Source: Myxococcales bacterium
GTDB taxonomy: Bacteria > Myxococcota_A > Polyangia > Haliangiales > Haliangiaceae
Length of the DNA: 64,000 bases
Assembly: GCA_947483555.1 (NCBI GenBank)
Contig: CANKMW010000034.1
Location: 1 to 64,000 of the forward strand
Direction of reading: 5' to 3'
The translations under genes and the position numbers were made by a program. A model generated the notes under the pieces. It saw nothing but the letters and a program-made list of their open reading frames with translations, ran no database searches and was not told where the DNA came from. Below are positions 1 to 10,871 of the stretch, one piece after another; positions within the stretch are counted from its first letter, which is position 1; every line of letters begins with the position of its first letter.

Positions 1-30
1 AGTCGAAGGACGCATTCCGCCGAAATGTGC

Positions 31-72
31 CCTTCGACTCGGCCGCTTCGCGTCCTCGCTCAGGGCGACCGG
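31..72 (+). repeat. REP-like palindromic repeat, unit 1
   Basis: The unit begins CCTTCGACTCG, continues through GGCCGCTTCGCG and ends CTCGCTCAGGGCGACCGG. It matches copies at 167-213, 31898-32066, 35439-35479 and 50641-50675. The core GGCCGC-TTC-GCGG can form a short hairpin. The inverse complement of its start is visible at bases 1-10, so the window edge probably cuts a larger inverted pair. Confidence 0.75.
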
Positions 73-166
73 ATGGTGGAACTGATCGACTTGACTGCCG
101 TTATCGCGACAACCCACCGTTGCGACGATGTGTAGGATCTTGAGGGCGCATGTCGACGGAGTGGAT

Positions 167-213
167 CCTTCGACTCGGCCTCGCCGGCGCTCGGCCATCG
201 CTCAGGACCACCG
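167..213 (+). repeat. REP-like palindromic repeat, unit 2
   Basis: Starts CCTTCGACTCGGCC and ends CTCAGGACCACCGG. The middle is diverged (TCGCCGGCGCTCGGCCATCG) relative to the copy at 35439. It belongs to the same family as the other REP-like units in the window. Confidence 0.65.
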
Positions 214-322
214 GGTCTTCGATCATCTCGATCAGTTGTGGGCGGCGTGTGACCCTCGCCGGCGGTCACATGATTGGTGTTGCGGCGCTACGAGAGCGGC
301 ATTGGGTTAGGGTAGCGCCGCC

Positions 323-1903
323 ATGGCCACCCCCACGCCCCGGATGCCGGCGCAGATCCCGTTCATCATCGCGAACGAGGGCTGCGAGCGGTTCAGCTTC
401 TACGGGATGCGCAACATCCTCACCACGTTCCTGGCCGGCGCATTCTTCGCCAGCCTTCCGCAGGACGTGGCCGATCGCGAGGCCAAGGACATCTTCCACG
501 TCTTCGTCGCCGGCGTGTACTTCTTCCCGCTGCTCGGCGGCTGGCTGTCGGATCGCCTGTTCGGCAAGTACCGCACCATCTTCTGGGTCTCGATCATCTA
601 CTGCCTGGGCCACGCGTGCCTGGCGGCGTTCGAGGACCAACCCACCGGCTTCTACGCCGGCCTGTTCCTGATCGCGGTCGGATCGGGCGGCATCAAGCCG
701 CTGGTGTCGTCGTTCATGGGCGACCAGTTCGACCAGACCAACAAGCACCTGGCCAAGCTCGCCTTCGACGCCTTCTACTGGATCATCAACTTCGGCTCGT
801 TCTTCGCGTCGCTGTTCATGCCCAAGCTGCTGCAGGGCTGGGGCCCGGCGGACTGGTGGGGGCTGGCGCCGGCCTCGGTGGCGTTCGGCATCCCCGGCAT
901 CCTGATGGCGATCGCGACCGTGTTCTTCTGGGCCGGGCGCGGCCGCTACGTGATGGTGCCGCCGGCGCCGCCGGATCCGCACGCCTTCACGCGGGTGGTG
1001 CGCACGGCGTTGACCGCGCCGGGTGACGGGCGGCTCGGACTCGGCATCGCGCTGAGCGGCGTCGCCCTGGCGCTCGGATCGATCGCCTTGATCCCGATCC
1101 TGGGCTGGACCGGCGGCAAGGACATCGTGATCGCGCTGTGCCTCGCCCTGGTGTTCGTGCTGGTCGGCGGCGGCGTCGGCGCCTGGATCCAGCTCGAGCG
1201 CGCCCGCGGCATCCACCCCGACGCCGCGGTCGACGGCGTGCGCTCGGTGCTACGGGTGCTGGTCATCTTCTCGCTGGTGACGCCGTTCTGGTCGCTGTTC
1301 GATCAGAAGGCGTCGACCTGGGTGTTCCAGGCCCGGGAGATGAGCAAGCCGTCGTGGTTCAGCCCGGCGCAGATGCAGGCGCTCAACCCGGCGCTGGTGA
1401 TGATCCTCATCCCGCTCAACAACCTGGTGATCTTCCCGGCGCTGCGCCGCCGCGGCCACGAGCTCACCCAGCTCGGCCGCATGGGCCTGGGCATCGCGCT
1501 GGCCGGCGCGTCGTGGGTGGCGGCCGGCGCGCTCCAGCTGGTGCTCGACGCCGGCTACGAGGTGACGATCGTGTGGCAGATCCTGCCCTACGCGCTGCTC
1601 ACCGCGGGCGAGGTGCTGGTGTCGGCGACCGGCCTCGAGTTCGCGTACAGCCAGGCCCCGCCCTCGATGAAGGGCGTCATCATGAGCTTCTGGAGCCTGG
1701 CGGTGACGGTCGGCAACCTGTGGGTGCTGCTGGTCAACGCGACGGTCAAGCGCGACGCGGTGAACCACGCCATCCTCGACACCGGCATCAGCATCGTCGC
1801 CTTCCAGATGTTCTTCTTCGCGGCGTTCGCGTTCGTGGCGGCGCTGGCGTTCCGCCGCGTGGCGCGTCACTACCGCATGGTCGACAACTACCGCACCACG
1901 TAG
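323..1903 (+). CDS. POT-family proton-dependent peptide transporter (MFS)
   Basis: A 526-residue inner-membrane protein of the proton-dependent oligopeptide transporter family, which imports di- and tripeptides with protons. The family signature is visible near the N-terminus: NEGCERFSFYGMR, followed by a loop with FGKYRTI and then GSGGIKP, a hallmark of POT helix 4. Hydrophobic segments fit 12-14 membrane helices. Some ordinary features of the E-x-x-E-R motif are modified: it reads NEGCERFS, so the proton-coupling ExxER is shortened to E-G-C-E-R, which is the usual form. The ATG at 323 follows GCCGCC and gives a family-length protein. The gene stands alone and faces the convergent peptidase gene 68 bp downstream. 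Substrate is inferred from family only. Confidence 0.93.
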   Translation: MATPTPRMPAQIPFIIANEGCERFSFYGMRNILTTFLAGAFFASLPQDVADREAKDIFHVFVAGVYFFPLLGGWLSDRLFGKYRTIFWVSIIYCLGHACLAAFEDQPTGFYAGLFLIAVGSGGIKPLVSSFMGDQFDQTNKHLAKLAFDAFYWIINFGSFFASLFMPKLLQGWGPADWWGLAPASVAFGIPGILMAIATVFFWAGRGRYVMVPPAPPDPHAFTRVVRTALTAPGDGRLGLGIALSGVALALGSIALIPILGWTGGKDIVIALCLALVFVLVGGGVGAWIQLERARGIHPDAAVDGVRSVLRVLVIFSLVTPFWSLFDQKASTWVFQAREMSKPSWFSPAQMQALNPALVMILIPLNNLVIFPALRRRGHELTQLGRMGLGIALAGASWVAAGALQLVLDAGYEVTIVWQILPYALLTAGEVLVSATGLEFAYSQAPPSMKGVIMSFWSLAVTVGNLWVLLVNATVKRDAVNHAILDTGISIVAFQMFFFAAFAFVAALAFRRVARHYRMVDNYRTT

Positions 1904-1971
1904 GCGGGCCACCGCGGCTGCCGGCTCCCCAGCTCGGGTGGCGACGAGAACGCGATCGACAACGTGCGCAG

Positions 1972-3150
1972 CTACGACCGGCGGCGCCGGCGCCGAGACA
2001 CGTTGACCACCACGACCAGCGCCAGCGCCAGCGCCGGGCCGCCGCCGGCGGCGCCCGCGTTGCAGCCGCCCGACGCGCTGGCGTCGGGATCGACCCGGAC
2101 CACCAGCGCCAGCATGCCGAAGCGCGTCGAGCCGGCGAGCATCGCGAAGCTCTCGGTCAGCTCGGTCACGACCGCGACGTCGGGCGCCACCACCTCGACG
2201 TCGATGGCCACCACGGCGCCCGGCGCGACCTCGGCGTCGATCACGGCCGGGCGATCCGGCGCCGGCCAGCCCAGCTCGGCGAACCCGCTCGCGCGCCCGG
2301 CCGGTTCGGCGGTGACGATCGCGGTGCCAGCCGGCCACGGCATGCTGCCGCTGTTGCGCAACGTCAGTGACACGGTCGCCCGCGCCCGCGGTGCCATGAC
2401 CCGCGGCGCGTCGATCGCATCGATCGACATCGCCAGGCCGCCCGGCGCGCACATCGGACCTCGCGCGAAGCCCTCGGCAGGCGCGACCACCAGCCGCGCC
2501 TCGGTCTGCGGTCCCCACTGGCCGTCCTCCGCGATCGCATCGCCGGGGTTGTTGCGGTTCCACAAACGCTGGAACGCCGCCACGTCGGTGCCGCGGATGT
2601 CGGGCGACATCGCGTGATCGAAGTGCACCGGATCGCCGGGCACGGTCTGGTCCCAGGCGTGATCGGCGAGGGTCGCGATCCACGCGCTGTAGTTGGAGAC
2701 GTCGATGGCGCGCCCGCTCTCGTGGTTGCTGTTGCCGGGCACCGCGGCGGCCGTGATCCCGCAGCGGCCGCGCTGGAACCATGCGTACAGCAGGTATTGC
2801 TGCGCCACCGTGCGATAGGCGCTGGTCACCTCGAGCGACCTGCCGGCGCCGGCGGCGACCGCGGCGAGCAAGTCCTCACGGGCGGTCTCGCTGACGTAGG
2901 GCAGCACCGCGCTGCCGGCGAACACGATGCCGCCGCCCTCGGCGAACGCCACCAGCTGCCCCGGCGACATGCAGTCGACCTCGGCGGCGATCTGCCGCGA
3001 CAGCTCGATCACCACCGCGGTCGCGCAGGTCGTGGTCTCGTGATCGCCGACCGTCGACGCCGCCGCGATGGTGCCCAGCTCGGGCGCCTCGCCGCACGCA
3101 GCGGCGCCGAGCGCGAACGCGATGACCGTGGCGGCTGCGGCGACCCTCAT
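1972..3150 (-). CDS. Secreted M15-type D-Ala-D-Ala carboxypeptidase with MYXO-CTERM-like tail
   Basis: A 392-residue secreted metallopeptidase predicted to act on peptidoglycan stem peptides. The N-terminus MRVAAAATVIAFALGAAACG is an export signal, possibly of lipoprotein type. The M15/VanY zinc motif SNHESGRAIDVS is followed by the second metal site VHFDH. Next comes a peptidoglycan-binding-like helix set (AFQRLWNRNNPGD...DGQWGPQTEARL). The C-terminal half is a beta-rich region of unknown role. The protein ends GGCNAGAAGGG, then a hydrophobic run, then RRRRRR. This is the Cys-Gly, membrane helix, Arg-rich layout of MYXO-CTERM sorting signals. It is divergent from the small gene at 3211, with about 60 bp between the starts. 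Confidence 0.88.
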   Translation of the reverse strand: MRVAAAATVIAFALGAAACGEAPELGTIAAASTVGDHETTTCATAVVIELSRQIAAEVDCMSPGQLVAFAEGGGIVFAGSAVLPYVSETAREDLLAAVAAGAGRSLEVTSAYRTVAQQYLLYAWFQRGRCGITAAAVPGNSNHESGRAIDVSNYSAWIATLADHAWDQTVPGDPVHFDHAMSPDIRGTDVAAFQRLWNRNNPGDAIAEDGQWGPQTEARLVVAPAEGFARGPMCAPGGLAMSIDAIDAPRVMAPRARATVSLTLRNSGSMPWPAGTAIVTAEPAGRASGFAELGWPAPDRPAVIDAEVAPGAVVAIDVEVVAPDVAVVTELTESFAMLAGSTRFGMLALVVRVDPDASASGGCNAGAAGGGPALALALVVVVNVSRRRRRRS

Positions 3151-3210
3151 GTCGTCGAGGCTACCCCAGTGCGCCCCCCCCCGCGGGTGCTACCGTTGGT
3201 CAGCCGCGTC

Positions 3211-3729
3211 ATGTGTACGCTCGTCTACGCCGTTCTGCCGCCGAACCTCGCCCAGCCGCCGCTCGTCGAGCAGGGCCGCCGCTGCGGCCTGCACCTCGAT
3301 CATGCCAACGACCGCAAGATCGAGCAGGCGCTGCACCACGACGAGCGGCTGTACTCGACCTTCACGTACTGCTCCTGCGGCACCGCGCTCGGCCGTGTCG
3401 AACAGCCGGTCCGGGTCGCGTTCACCGAACGCGACCTCGCCGACCTGCGGCGGCGCGGCTGGGGTGCTGCCAAGATCGAGCGCTGGAAGACCCAGCGACT
3501 GGAGGCCCGACCGCCACCGCCGACGGACGATCGACCTTCCGGAGAGGCCATCCAGTTCGCCGAATTCCTGGCCACCGTGCTCGGTCGCGGTGCCGCTCGG
3601 GCCGGTCTGGTGGTCCACACCGCCGGAGCCACCGTCGAGCGTGGCGAGTCGTTCCCTCGCCGCCGCCTGGACGCGGCGACCGTCCACGGCCTGCGAATCA
3701 ACGTCGTCTACGATTTCCGCAGCACCTGA
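3211..3729 (+). CDS. Conserved hypothetical protein with Cys-Ser-Cys motif
   Basis: A 172-residue soluble protein starting MCTLVYAVLPPNL. I do not recognise a named domain. It has three clustered cysteines (FTYCSCGTALG around residues 53-60, plus Cys2 and Cys29), a basic helical middle and a C-terminus rich in short hydrophobic strands. Protein-like composition begins only at this ATG. The same frame continues upstream, but there it is antisense to the peptidase gene, so I chose 3211. It reads toward the SNF2 helicase gene 130 bp downstream, with no evidence of a shared transcript. Confidence 0.65.
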   Translation: MCTLVYAVLPPNLAQPPLVEQGRRCGLHLDHANDRKIEQALHHDERLYSTFTYCSCGTALGRVEQPVRVAFTERDLADLRRRGWGAAKIERWKTQRLEARPPPPTDDRPSGEAIQFAEFLATVLGRGAARAGLVVHTAGATVERGESFPRRRLDAATVHGLRINVVYDFRST

Positions 3730-3859
3730 GGAATGGGCGTCGGTCAAGTCCCCGAGGCCGGTCGCTTCAGCGTCCGGATCACCACGATCCAGACGATCAG
3801 TGTCGTGGGGCCGGCGAAATGTGGCGTCCTGGATCGGTGACTGGTACCTCCGGACGGGC

Positions 3860-6067
<2,208 letters not shown>

Positions 6068-6136
6068 GCCGCGAAGCCACGGAGCCTGGCCTGGGACGGC
6101 GGGTTGTCGCACGCGTCGCACCGGCAACCCGGCGGC

Positions 6137-6251
6137 CCCACCGCCTGACGCGTGCGCGTCAGCGCGGAGCCGGGCCCCGAAGCCATCGGTGGGCCCCACC
6201 GCCTGACGCGTGCGCGTCAGCGCGGAGCCGGGCCCCGAAGCCATCGGTGGG
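6137..6251. repeat. Tandem pair of 57-bp inverted-end repeats
   Basis: Two identical units, 6137-6193 and 6195-6251, repeat with a 58-bp period. Each begins CCCACCG and ends CGGTGGG (perfect 7-bp inverted ends) and contains CTGACGCG-TG-CGCGTCAG, an 8-bp perfect hairpin stem. A third unit lies at 29761-29817. They occupy the gap between the helicase and kinase genes. Confidence 0.9.
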
Positions 6252-6338
6252 CGGCCGGGTGTCAACCGATCCGCACCGGCCGGCATCCTGGGGAATGTGC
6301 GACCCTCGCTGTCAGTTCAGGTCAGGGGCTCGGAAGCG

Positions 6339-9300
6339 ATGGCCATCGATCGTACGCAGACGCTTGGACCGCGCGATCACGCGAGCGACGACGCCGACGT
6401 CGCGCGGCCACCGCTGTCGACTCACGAGCACCCGACCACGCACGGTGACGCCTCGGATCGGTACCAGCTGGAGGCCGAGCACGGCCGCGGCGGCATCGGG
6501 CGGGTCGTCCGCGCCCACGATCGCCATCTCGGCCGCACCGTCGCGGTCAAGGAGCTGCTGCGGACCAACGAGCTCGCCGAGGCGCTGTTCGTGCGCGAGG
6601 CGATGATCACGGCCCGCCTGCAACACCCCGGCATCGTCCCGGTGCACGAGGCCGGTCGCTGGCCCAACGGCGATCCGTACTACGTGATGAAGATGGTCTC
6701 GGGGCGAACGCTCAAGGAGGTCATCGCCGAGACCCGCTCGCTCGCCGACCGGCTGGCGCTCCTGCCCCACGTCATCGCGGTCGCCGAGGCGGTTGGCTAC
6801 GCCCACAGCCAGGCGGTCATCCACCGCGACCTCAAGCCAGCCAACGTGCTGCTCGGCGAGTACGGCGAGACCATCGTGATCGACTGGGGGCTGGCTCGCG
6901 ACCTGCAGTCCGCCGACGTCACGCCGCAGCCTGCCCCGACTGGTTCCGGCGACGGCGCCACCATCTCCGGCCGGGTGGTGGGCACGCCGCAGTACATGGC
7001 GCCGGAACAGGCCCGCGGCGACGCGGTCGATGCCCGCGCCGACGTCTATGCGCTGGGCGCGATGCTGTACGAAGTGCTGTCGGCCCACGCGCCGGTCGGC
7101 GGCGACTCGGCGCAGCAGATCATCGACCGGGTGCTCGCCGGTCCTCCGCAACCGCTGCGCGAGGCCGCGCCCGGCGTGCCCGCGGATCTCGACGCCATCG
7201 TCAGCAAGGCCATGGCGCGCGCGCCGGCCGATCGTTACGCCACCGCCCGCGAGCTGGCCGCCGACCTCAAGCGTTTTCAGACCGGCCAGCTGGTCACCGC
7301 CCAGGTCTACGGACGGTGGAGCCTGACTCGCCGCTGGGTGCGCAAGAACCGCGGCTACGTGGCGCTGGCCACCGTGGCGACCATGGCGCTGGCCATGATC
7401 GCGATCGGGCTGGTCCGCCGCGTCGTCGAGGAACGCCACCTCGCCGAGGCCCGCGGTCGGCAGGCGGAGACCGCGCGCGCCGCCGCCGAGGAGCGCAAGA
7501 ACCAGCTGGTGCTGGCCCAGGCCCAGGCGGCGATCTCGCACGATCCGACCGCGGCGCTGGCCTGGCTCAAGAACTATCCGGTCGGCGCTGCCGAGGTGCC
7601 GCGCATCGCCGCGCTGGTCGACGAGGCCGAGGCCAGCGGGATCGCGCGCCACGTCTGGCGCGGTGCCGACTGGGTCATCGGCGTGGCGGTGTCGCGCGAC
7701 GGCAGCAAGGTCGCGACCGCGGTTCGCGACGGCAAGGTCCGTGTCTTCGACGCCGTCTCGGGGGAGATGCGCGTGATCGGCCACCGCCCGTACCTGGGCG
7801 CGGTCGCCTTCGATCTGCTGGGCCAGCGGCTCATCACCGGCGACAGCGGCGGCGTGGTGTGGCGCTGGGATCTGGCCACCGGGGACAGCAAGGAGCTCGG
7901 TAGCCACGACAGCGTCGAGCCGCTCCGCTTCGAGTCCGCCGCCGATGGCCTGATCGCCAGTCGCTCGATGGACGGCACGATCAAGCTGTGGGACCTCGAC
8001 CGCGGCGAGGTCGTCGACGAGCTGTTCGGCGACCTGCCGGCCAAGGACCGCGCCGCCACGGCGTGGGACGGCAAGCGCGGCCTGGTCCGGCTCAGCGGTG
8101 GCCTCGATGGTCAGCTCCGCTTGTGGCGTGGCGACGTGGCGCGCGACGTGGTCCGTCTGCCCGGCCCGGCGACTCTCCTGACCATGACCCGCGACGCCCG
8201 CCGCGCCCTGGCCGCCGACGGCAAGTCGGTGTACTGGATCGACCTCGAGGGCGGGCGCCTGGAGCGGGTCGCCGAGGGCATGAGCAAGATGCAGCAGATC
8301 GTGATCGACCCGACCGAGCGTCGCGCCGCGATCGCCGGCAATGATCCCGACGTCATCCTGATCGAGCTCGACAGCGGCGCCGTCGAACGGCGCCGCGGCC
8401 ACACCGACGCGATCTACGGCGCCGCCTTCGACGGTCGTGGCGAACGGCTGGTCACGCCGAGCGATGACGGCACGGTGCGGGTGTGGGACCTCGACACCGG
8501 CGACAGCCGGGTGCTGCGCGGTCATGACGACGACGTCTACGCGGCAGCGATCACCCCCGACGGCCGCACGGTCGCCACCGCCAGCCTCGACGGCAGCGCC
8601 CGGCTGTGGCAGGTCGGCGATCGCAAGACCGTGGTGGTCGGTCAGCTCGGCGACGTCCGTGACATCAGCCCGCTCGGCGACGATCGGGTGCGCGTGGTCT
8701 CGATGTCGGATCCGGTGCGCATCACCGACGTCGATCTGCGTGCCCGCAGCGCGACGATCCGCTACCAGGTGGCGTCGCACGTCGGCGAGCCTCAGATCTC
8801 GGCCGACGGCTCGACCGTGGTGATCCCGCGCCAGCCCGGACATGCGGTGGTGTGGCGCGACGGCGAGACCCATGACGTGTCGGTACCCGACCTCAGCGTG
8901 CAGGCGCGGCTGTCCAGCGACGGGCGGCGCGCCGTCGCCCTCGAGGTCGGCGGCGCGGTCCGGATCTGGGACGAGGCCGGGGTCCGCGTGGTCCGCGATC
9001 ACAGCCCGGCCACCGCGCTGACCCTGCGCCGCGACGGTCAGCGCCTGGCGCTGGTCGGCCCCGAGGCGATCGAGCTGGTCGATCCGGTCAGCGGGGCGAC
9101 CATCAGCCAGCTTGCCCGCGCCACCCACGGCATCGCGAACGGCAAGCTCGGCGTCGACTTCACGGCCGATGGCCGTCACCTGGTGGTGCACGACATGACC
9201 GGGCTGCGGCTGTGGCACCTCGAAAGCGGCGGGGTGGTGCCACTCGAGCGCTCGATGTACGGCAATCAGCGCACCGCTCAGTCGCCGGACGGCACGCTGA

Positions 9301-9698
9301 TCGCGGTCGGCGTCGAGGATCGCAGCGTCCGGATCTGGAACACGCAGACCGGGCGGGAGCACGCCACGCTGCGCGGCCACCGCGATCTGGTCAACTCGCT
9401 GGCCTTCTCGCCCGACGGCAAGCGGCTGGTCACCGGCAGCTACGACAAGAGCGTGCGGGTGTGGAAGGTCGCCAGCGGCGAGGTGCGGGTGCTGTCGGGC
9501 CACGTCGGCCCGGTGTGGACCGTGGCCTGGGTCGGCCCGGACCAGATCGTCTCGGGCTCGAGCGACGGCACCGTGCGGCTGTGGACCCTTCCCGAGACCG
9601 CCGCGCCCGCCGCCTCCGACATCATGAACCGACTGCGCGCCGAGACCTCGGCGGTCATCGACGAGCGCAACCGACCGACGACGCCCGGAGCTACTTGA
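6339..9698 (+). CDS. Transmembrane Ser/Thr protein kinase with WD40 repeats
   Basis: A 1119-residue PknB-like kinase. The kinase domain spans about residues 42-310: glycine loop HGRGGIGRV, ATP-binding Lys71 in VAVKE, catalytic HRDLKPAN with Asp164, and GTPQYMAPEQ. The metal-binding motif reads DWG (Asp182) where DFG is usual. One membrane helix (about 339-362) separates it from a short helical linker and a long C-terminal array of WD40-type blades to about residue 1090, with repeats ending in RVWDLDTG, RIWNTQTG, RVWKVASG and RLWTLP. The array is expected to be on the far side of the membrane and to act as a binding platform. ATG 6339 was chosen over longer forms that run into the repeat pair. 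The 3' end overlaps the convergent gene by 8 bp. Confidence 0.92.
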   Translation: MAIDRTQTLGPRDHASDDADVARPPLSTHEHPTTHGDASDRYQLEAEHGRGGIGRVVRAHDRHLGRTVAVKELLRTNELAEALFVREAMITARLQHPGIVPVHEAGRWPNGDPYYVMKMVSGRTLKEVIAETRSLADRLALLPHVIAVAEAVGYAHSQAVIHRDLKPANVLLGEYGETIVIDWGLARDLQSADVTPQPAPTGSGDGATISGRVVGTPQYMAPEQARGDAVDARADVYALGAMLYEVLSAHAPVGGDSAQQIIDRVLAGPPQPLREAAPGVPADLDAIVSKAMARAPADRYATARELAADLKRFQTGQLVTAQVYGRWSLTRRWVRKNRGYVALATVATMALAMIAIGLVRRVVEERHLAEARGRQAETARAAAEERKNQLVLAQAQAAISHDPTAALAWLKNYPVGAAEVPRIAALVDEAEASGIARHVWRGADWVIGVAVSRDGSKVATAVRDGKVRVFDAVSGEMRVIGHRPYLGAVAFDLLGQRLITGDSGGVVWRWDLATGDSKELGSHDSVEPLRFESAADGLIASRSMDGTIKLWDLDRGEVVDELFGDLPAKDRAATAWDGKRGLVRLSGGLDGQLRLWRGDVARDVVRLPGPATLLTMTRDARRALAADGKSVYWIDLEGGRLERVAEGMSKMQQIVIDPTERRAAIAGNDPDVILIELDSGAVERRRGHTDAIYGAAFDGRGERLVTPSDDGTVRVWDLDTGDSRVLRGHDDDVYAAAITPDGRTVATASLDGSARLWQVGDRKTVVVGQLGDVRDISPLGDDRVRVVSMSDPVRITDVDLRARSATIRYQVASHVGEPQISADGSTVVIPRQPGHAVVWRDGETHDVSVPDLSVQARLSSDGRRAVALEVGGAVRIWDEAGVRVVRDHSPATALTLRRDGQRLALVGPEAIELVDPVSGATISQLARATHGIANGKLGVDFTADGRHLVVHDMTGLRLWHLESGGVVPLERSMYGNQRTAQSPDGTLIAVGVEDRSVRIWNTQTGREHATLRGHRDLVNSLAFSPDGKRLVTGSYDKSVRVWKVASGEVRVLSGHVGPVWTVAWVGPDQIVSGSSDGTVRLWTLPETAAPAASDIMNRLRAETSAVIDERNRPTTPGAT

Positions 9699-10302
9699 CG
9701 GCTTCCTGATCGCCCTCGCCGTCGAGCGCGATCCACTTGGCGTCACGGGTCTTCCAGACCTCGGACTGCACCGCCGACTTGGCGGCCGGCGCGGCGAAGC
9801 CGCCCGACTGGTGGGCGGCCCGCTTGGCCTGCTTGTCGATGTCGGCGGACAGCGTCGCTGGCATGCGGGTCTTGCCGATCGAGAACGGCGTCGAGGACGA
9901 TGGGCTCGAGCGATGCGAGTCGATGCAGAACACGTCGAGGGTGAGCTCGACGGTCTGGCCGGCGGCCACGCTGACCTTCTCGCGCCGCACCTCCTCCCTG
10001 TCGGTGGCGATCTCGAACGGACCGACCGCGCCGAGGCGCTGCGGCGCCTGGTCGGGATCGCCATCGGGAACGAAGTAGAGGCCGCGGGCCGAGAACATCA
10101 TCGGCTTCTTGCTGACGTTCTTGACCTGCACGGTCAGCTCGCCGTTGGTCGAGCCGTCGTAGGACACGACCTTGACCTGCAGGTTGCCGCGGTCGACCTT
10201 GGCGACGGCCGGCACGGTGTGGAACTTTCCATCAGCGGCGGCAGCGCCTGCGAAGATCAGGTTGATGGCGAGGGCGAGGCCGAGGCCGAGGCTGAGGCGC
10301 AT
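9691..10302 (-). CDS. Secreted protein of unknown function
   Basis: A 203-residue exported protein. The signal peptide MRLSLGLGLALAINLIFAGAAAADG has a typical Ala-rich cleavage site. The mature part is beta-rich and resembles immunoglobulin-like secreted domains in composition (VKVVSYDGSTNGELTVQVKNVS), with one cysteine. No named family was recognised. It is the last of three minus-strand genes (12246 to 9691) with short gaps, so probably co-transcribed with the two lipoproteins upstream. The start at 10302 is preferred to an in-frame ATG 29 codons earlier because it places the signal peptide at the N-terminus. Confidence 0.75.
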   Translation of the reverse strand: MRLSLGLGLALAINLIFAGAAAADGKFHTVPAVAKVDRGNLQVKVVSYDGSTNGELTVQVKNVSKKPMMFSARGLYFVPDGDPDQAPQRLGAVGPFEIATDREEVRREKVSVAAGQTVELTLDVFCIDSHRSSPSSSTPFSIGKTRMPATLSADIDKQAKRAAHQSGGFAAPAAKSAVQSEVWKTRDAKWIALDGEGDQEAVK

Positions 10303-10343
10303 GAACACCGCAACGCACGACCCCCTCGATCGATCTCGAAACG

Positions 10344-10871
10344 TCAGCAGGCCGGGATGGTCTGGGGCTGGGCGCCCTCGACGCGCCACTGCGGATCGAC
10401 CGGATCGATGAACAGCATGTGGCTGTGGCCGTCGACCTCGGTGGTCTGGACCATGACCCGCTCGCGACGCCGCAGCGCGGCGAAGTGCGTAGGCAGGACG
10501 GTGTAGCGGTGCTGCTGGCCGCCATGGCCGTGCCAGAACTCCATCGGCAGGTCGGCACCGGCGGCTACCGCGGCGACGCGGATCGCGCCGGTCCGCGGCC
10601 CCAGCCCGCCATCGAAGTAGAGCGCCATGGCGTAGACGTCGTAGAGGACCACGGTCATCGTGCAGGCCGCGGCGTCGAACGCCGCCGATCTGGCGTCGTC
10701 CCCGCCGCCGCCGCCCCCGTCATCGGGATCGTCGCGATTCGCGGCGTCGGCCGCCGGATCGTCGGGCCCGGGTGGCGGCGCCTCACCGGCGCACGCGCCC
10801 AGGACCCCGCCGGCGCCGAGGCCAAGCGCCCAGCCGAGGAAGCCGCGGCGCTCGAGACCCTCAGTACGCAT
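10344..10871 (-). CDS. Tat-exported lipoprotein, unknown function
   Basis: A 175-residue protein with a twin-arginine signal (LERRGFLGWALGLGAG) ending in GACAG, so a Tat-dependent lipoprotein is likely. A Pro/Asp/Gly-rich linker follows, then a compact domain containing FWHGHGGQQHRY and DGHSHMLFID, which are histidine clusters that could bind metal. The start codon lies inside the 3' end of the upstream gene (11-nt overlap), indicating translational coupling with the CXXCH lipoprotein. Tat export fits a domain that folds with a cofactor before secretion. That is inference. Confidence 0.8.
   Translation of the reverse strand: MRTEGLERRGFLGWALGLGAGGVLGACAGEAPPPGPDDPAADAANRDDPDDGGGGGGDDARSAAFDAAACTMTVVLYDVYAMALYFDGGLGPRTGAIRVAAVAAGADLPMEFWHGHGGQQHRYTVLPTHFAALRRRERVMVQTTEVDGHSHMLFIDPVDPQWRVEGAQPQTIPAC

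Larger units (their letters stand above)
1..322. other. Non-coding upstream region with REP-like repeats
   Basis: No open frame here has the codon pattern of the neighbouring genes. The segment holds two partial palindromic repeat units (31-72 and 167-213) and the last bases of an inverted copy (1-10, AGTCGAAGGA). The rest is lower in GC than the flanking genes. The promoter of the POT transporter gene should lie in the last 100 bases, but I could not pick out a convincing one. Confidence 0.6.

Noticed and set aside
6137..6251. CRISPR array
   Set aside because: Only two tandem units with a single base between them, no spacers, and no cas genes.
6312..10064. A 1250-codon open frame on the minus strand opposite the WD40 kinase
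   Set aside because: It has no recognisable domain, its composition is that of a GC-rich reverse shadow, and the plus strand shows a complete kinase with WD40 blades.
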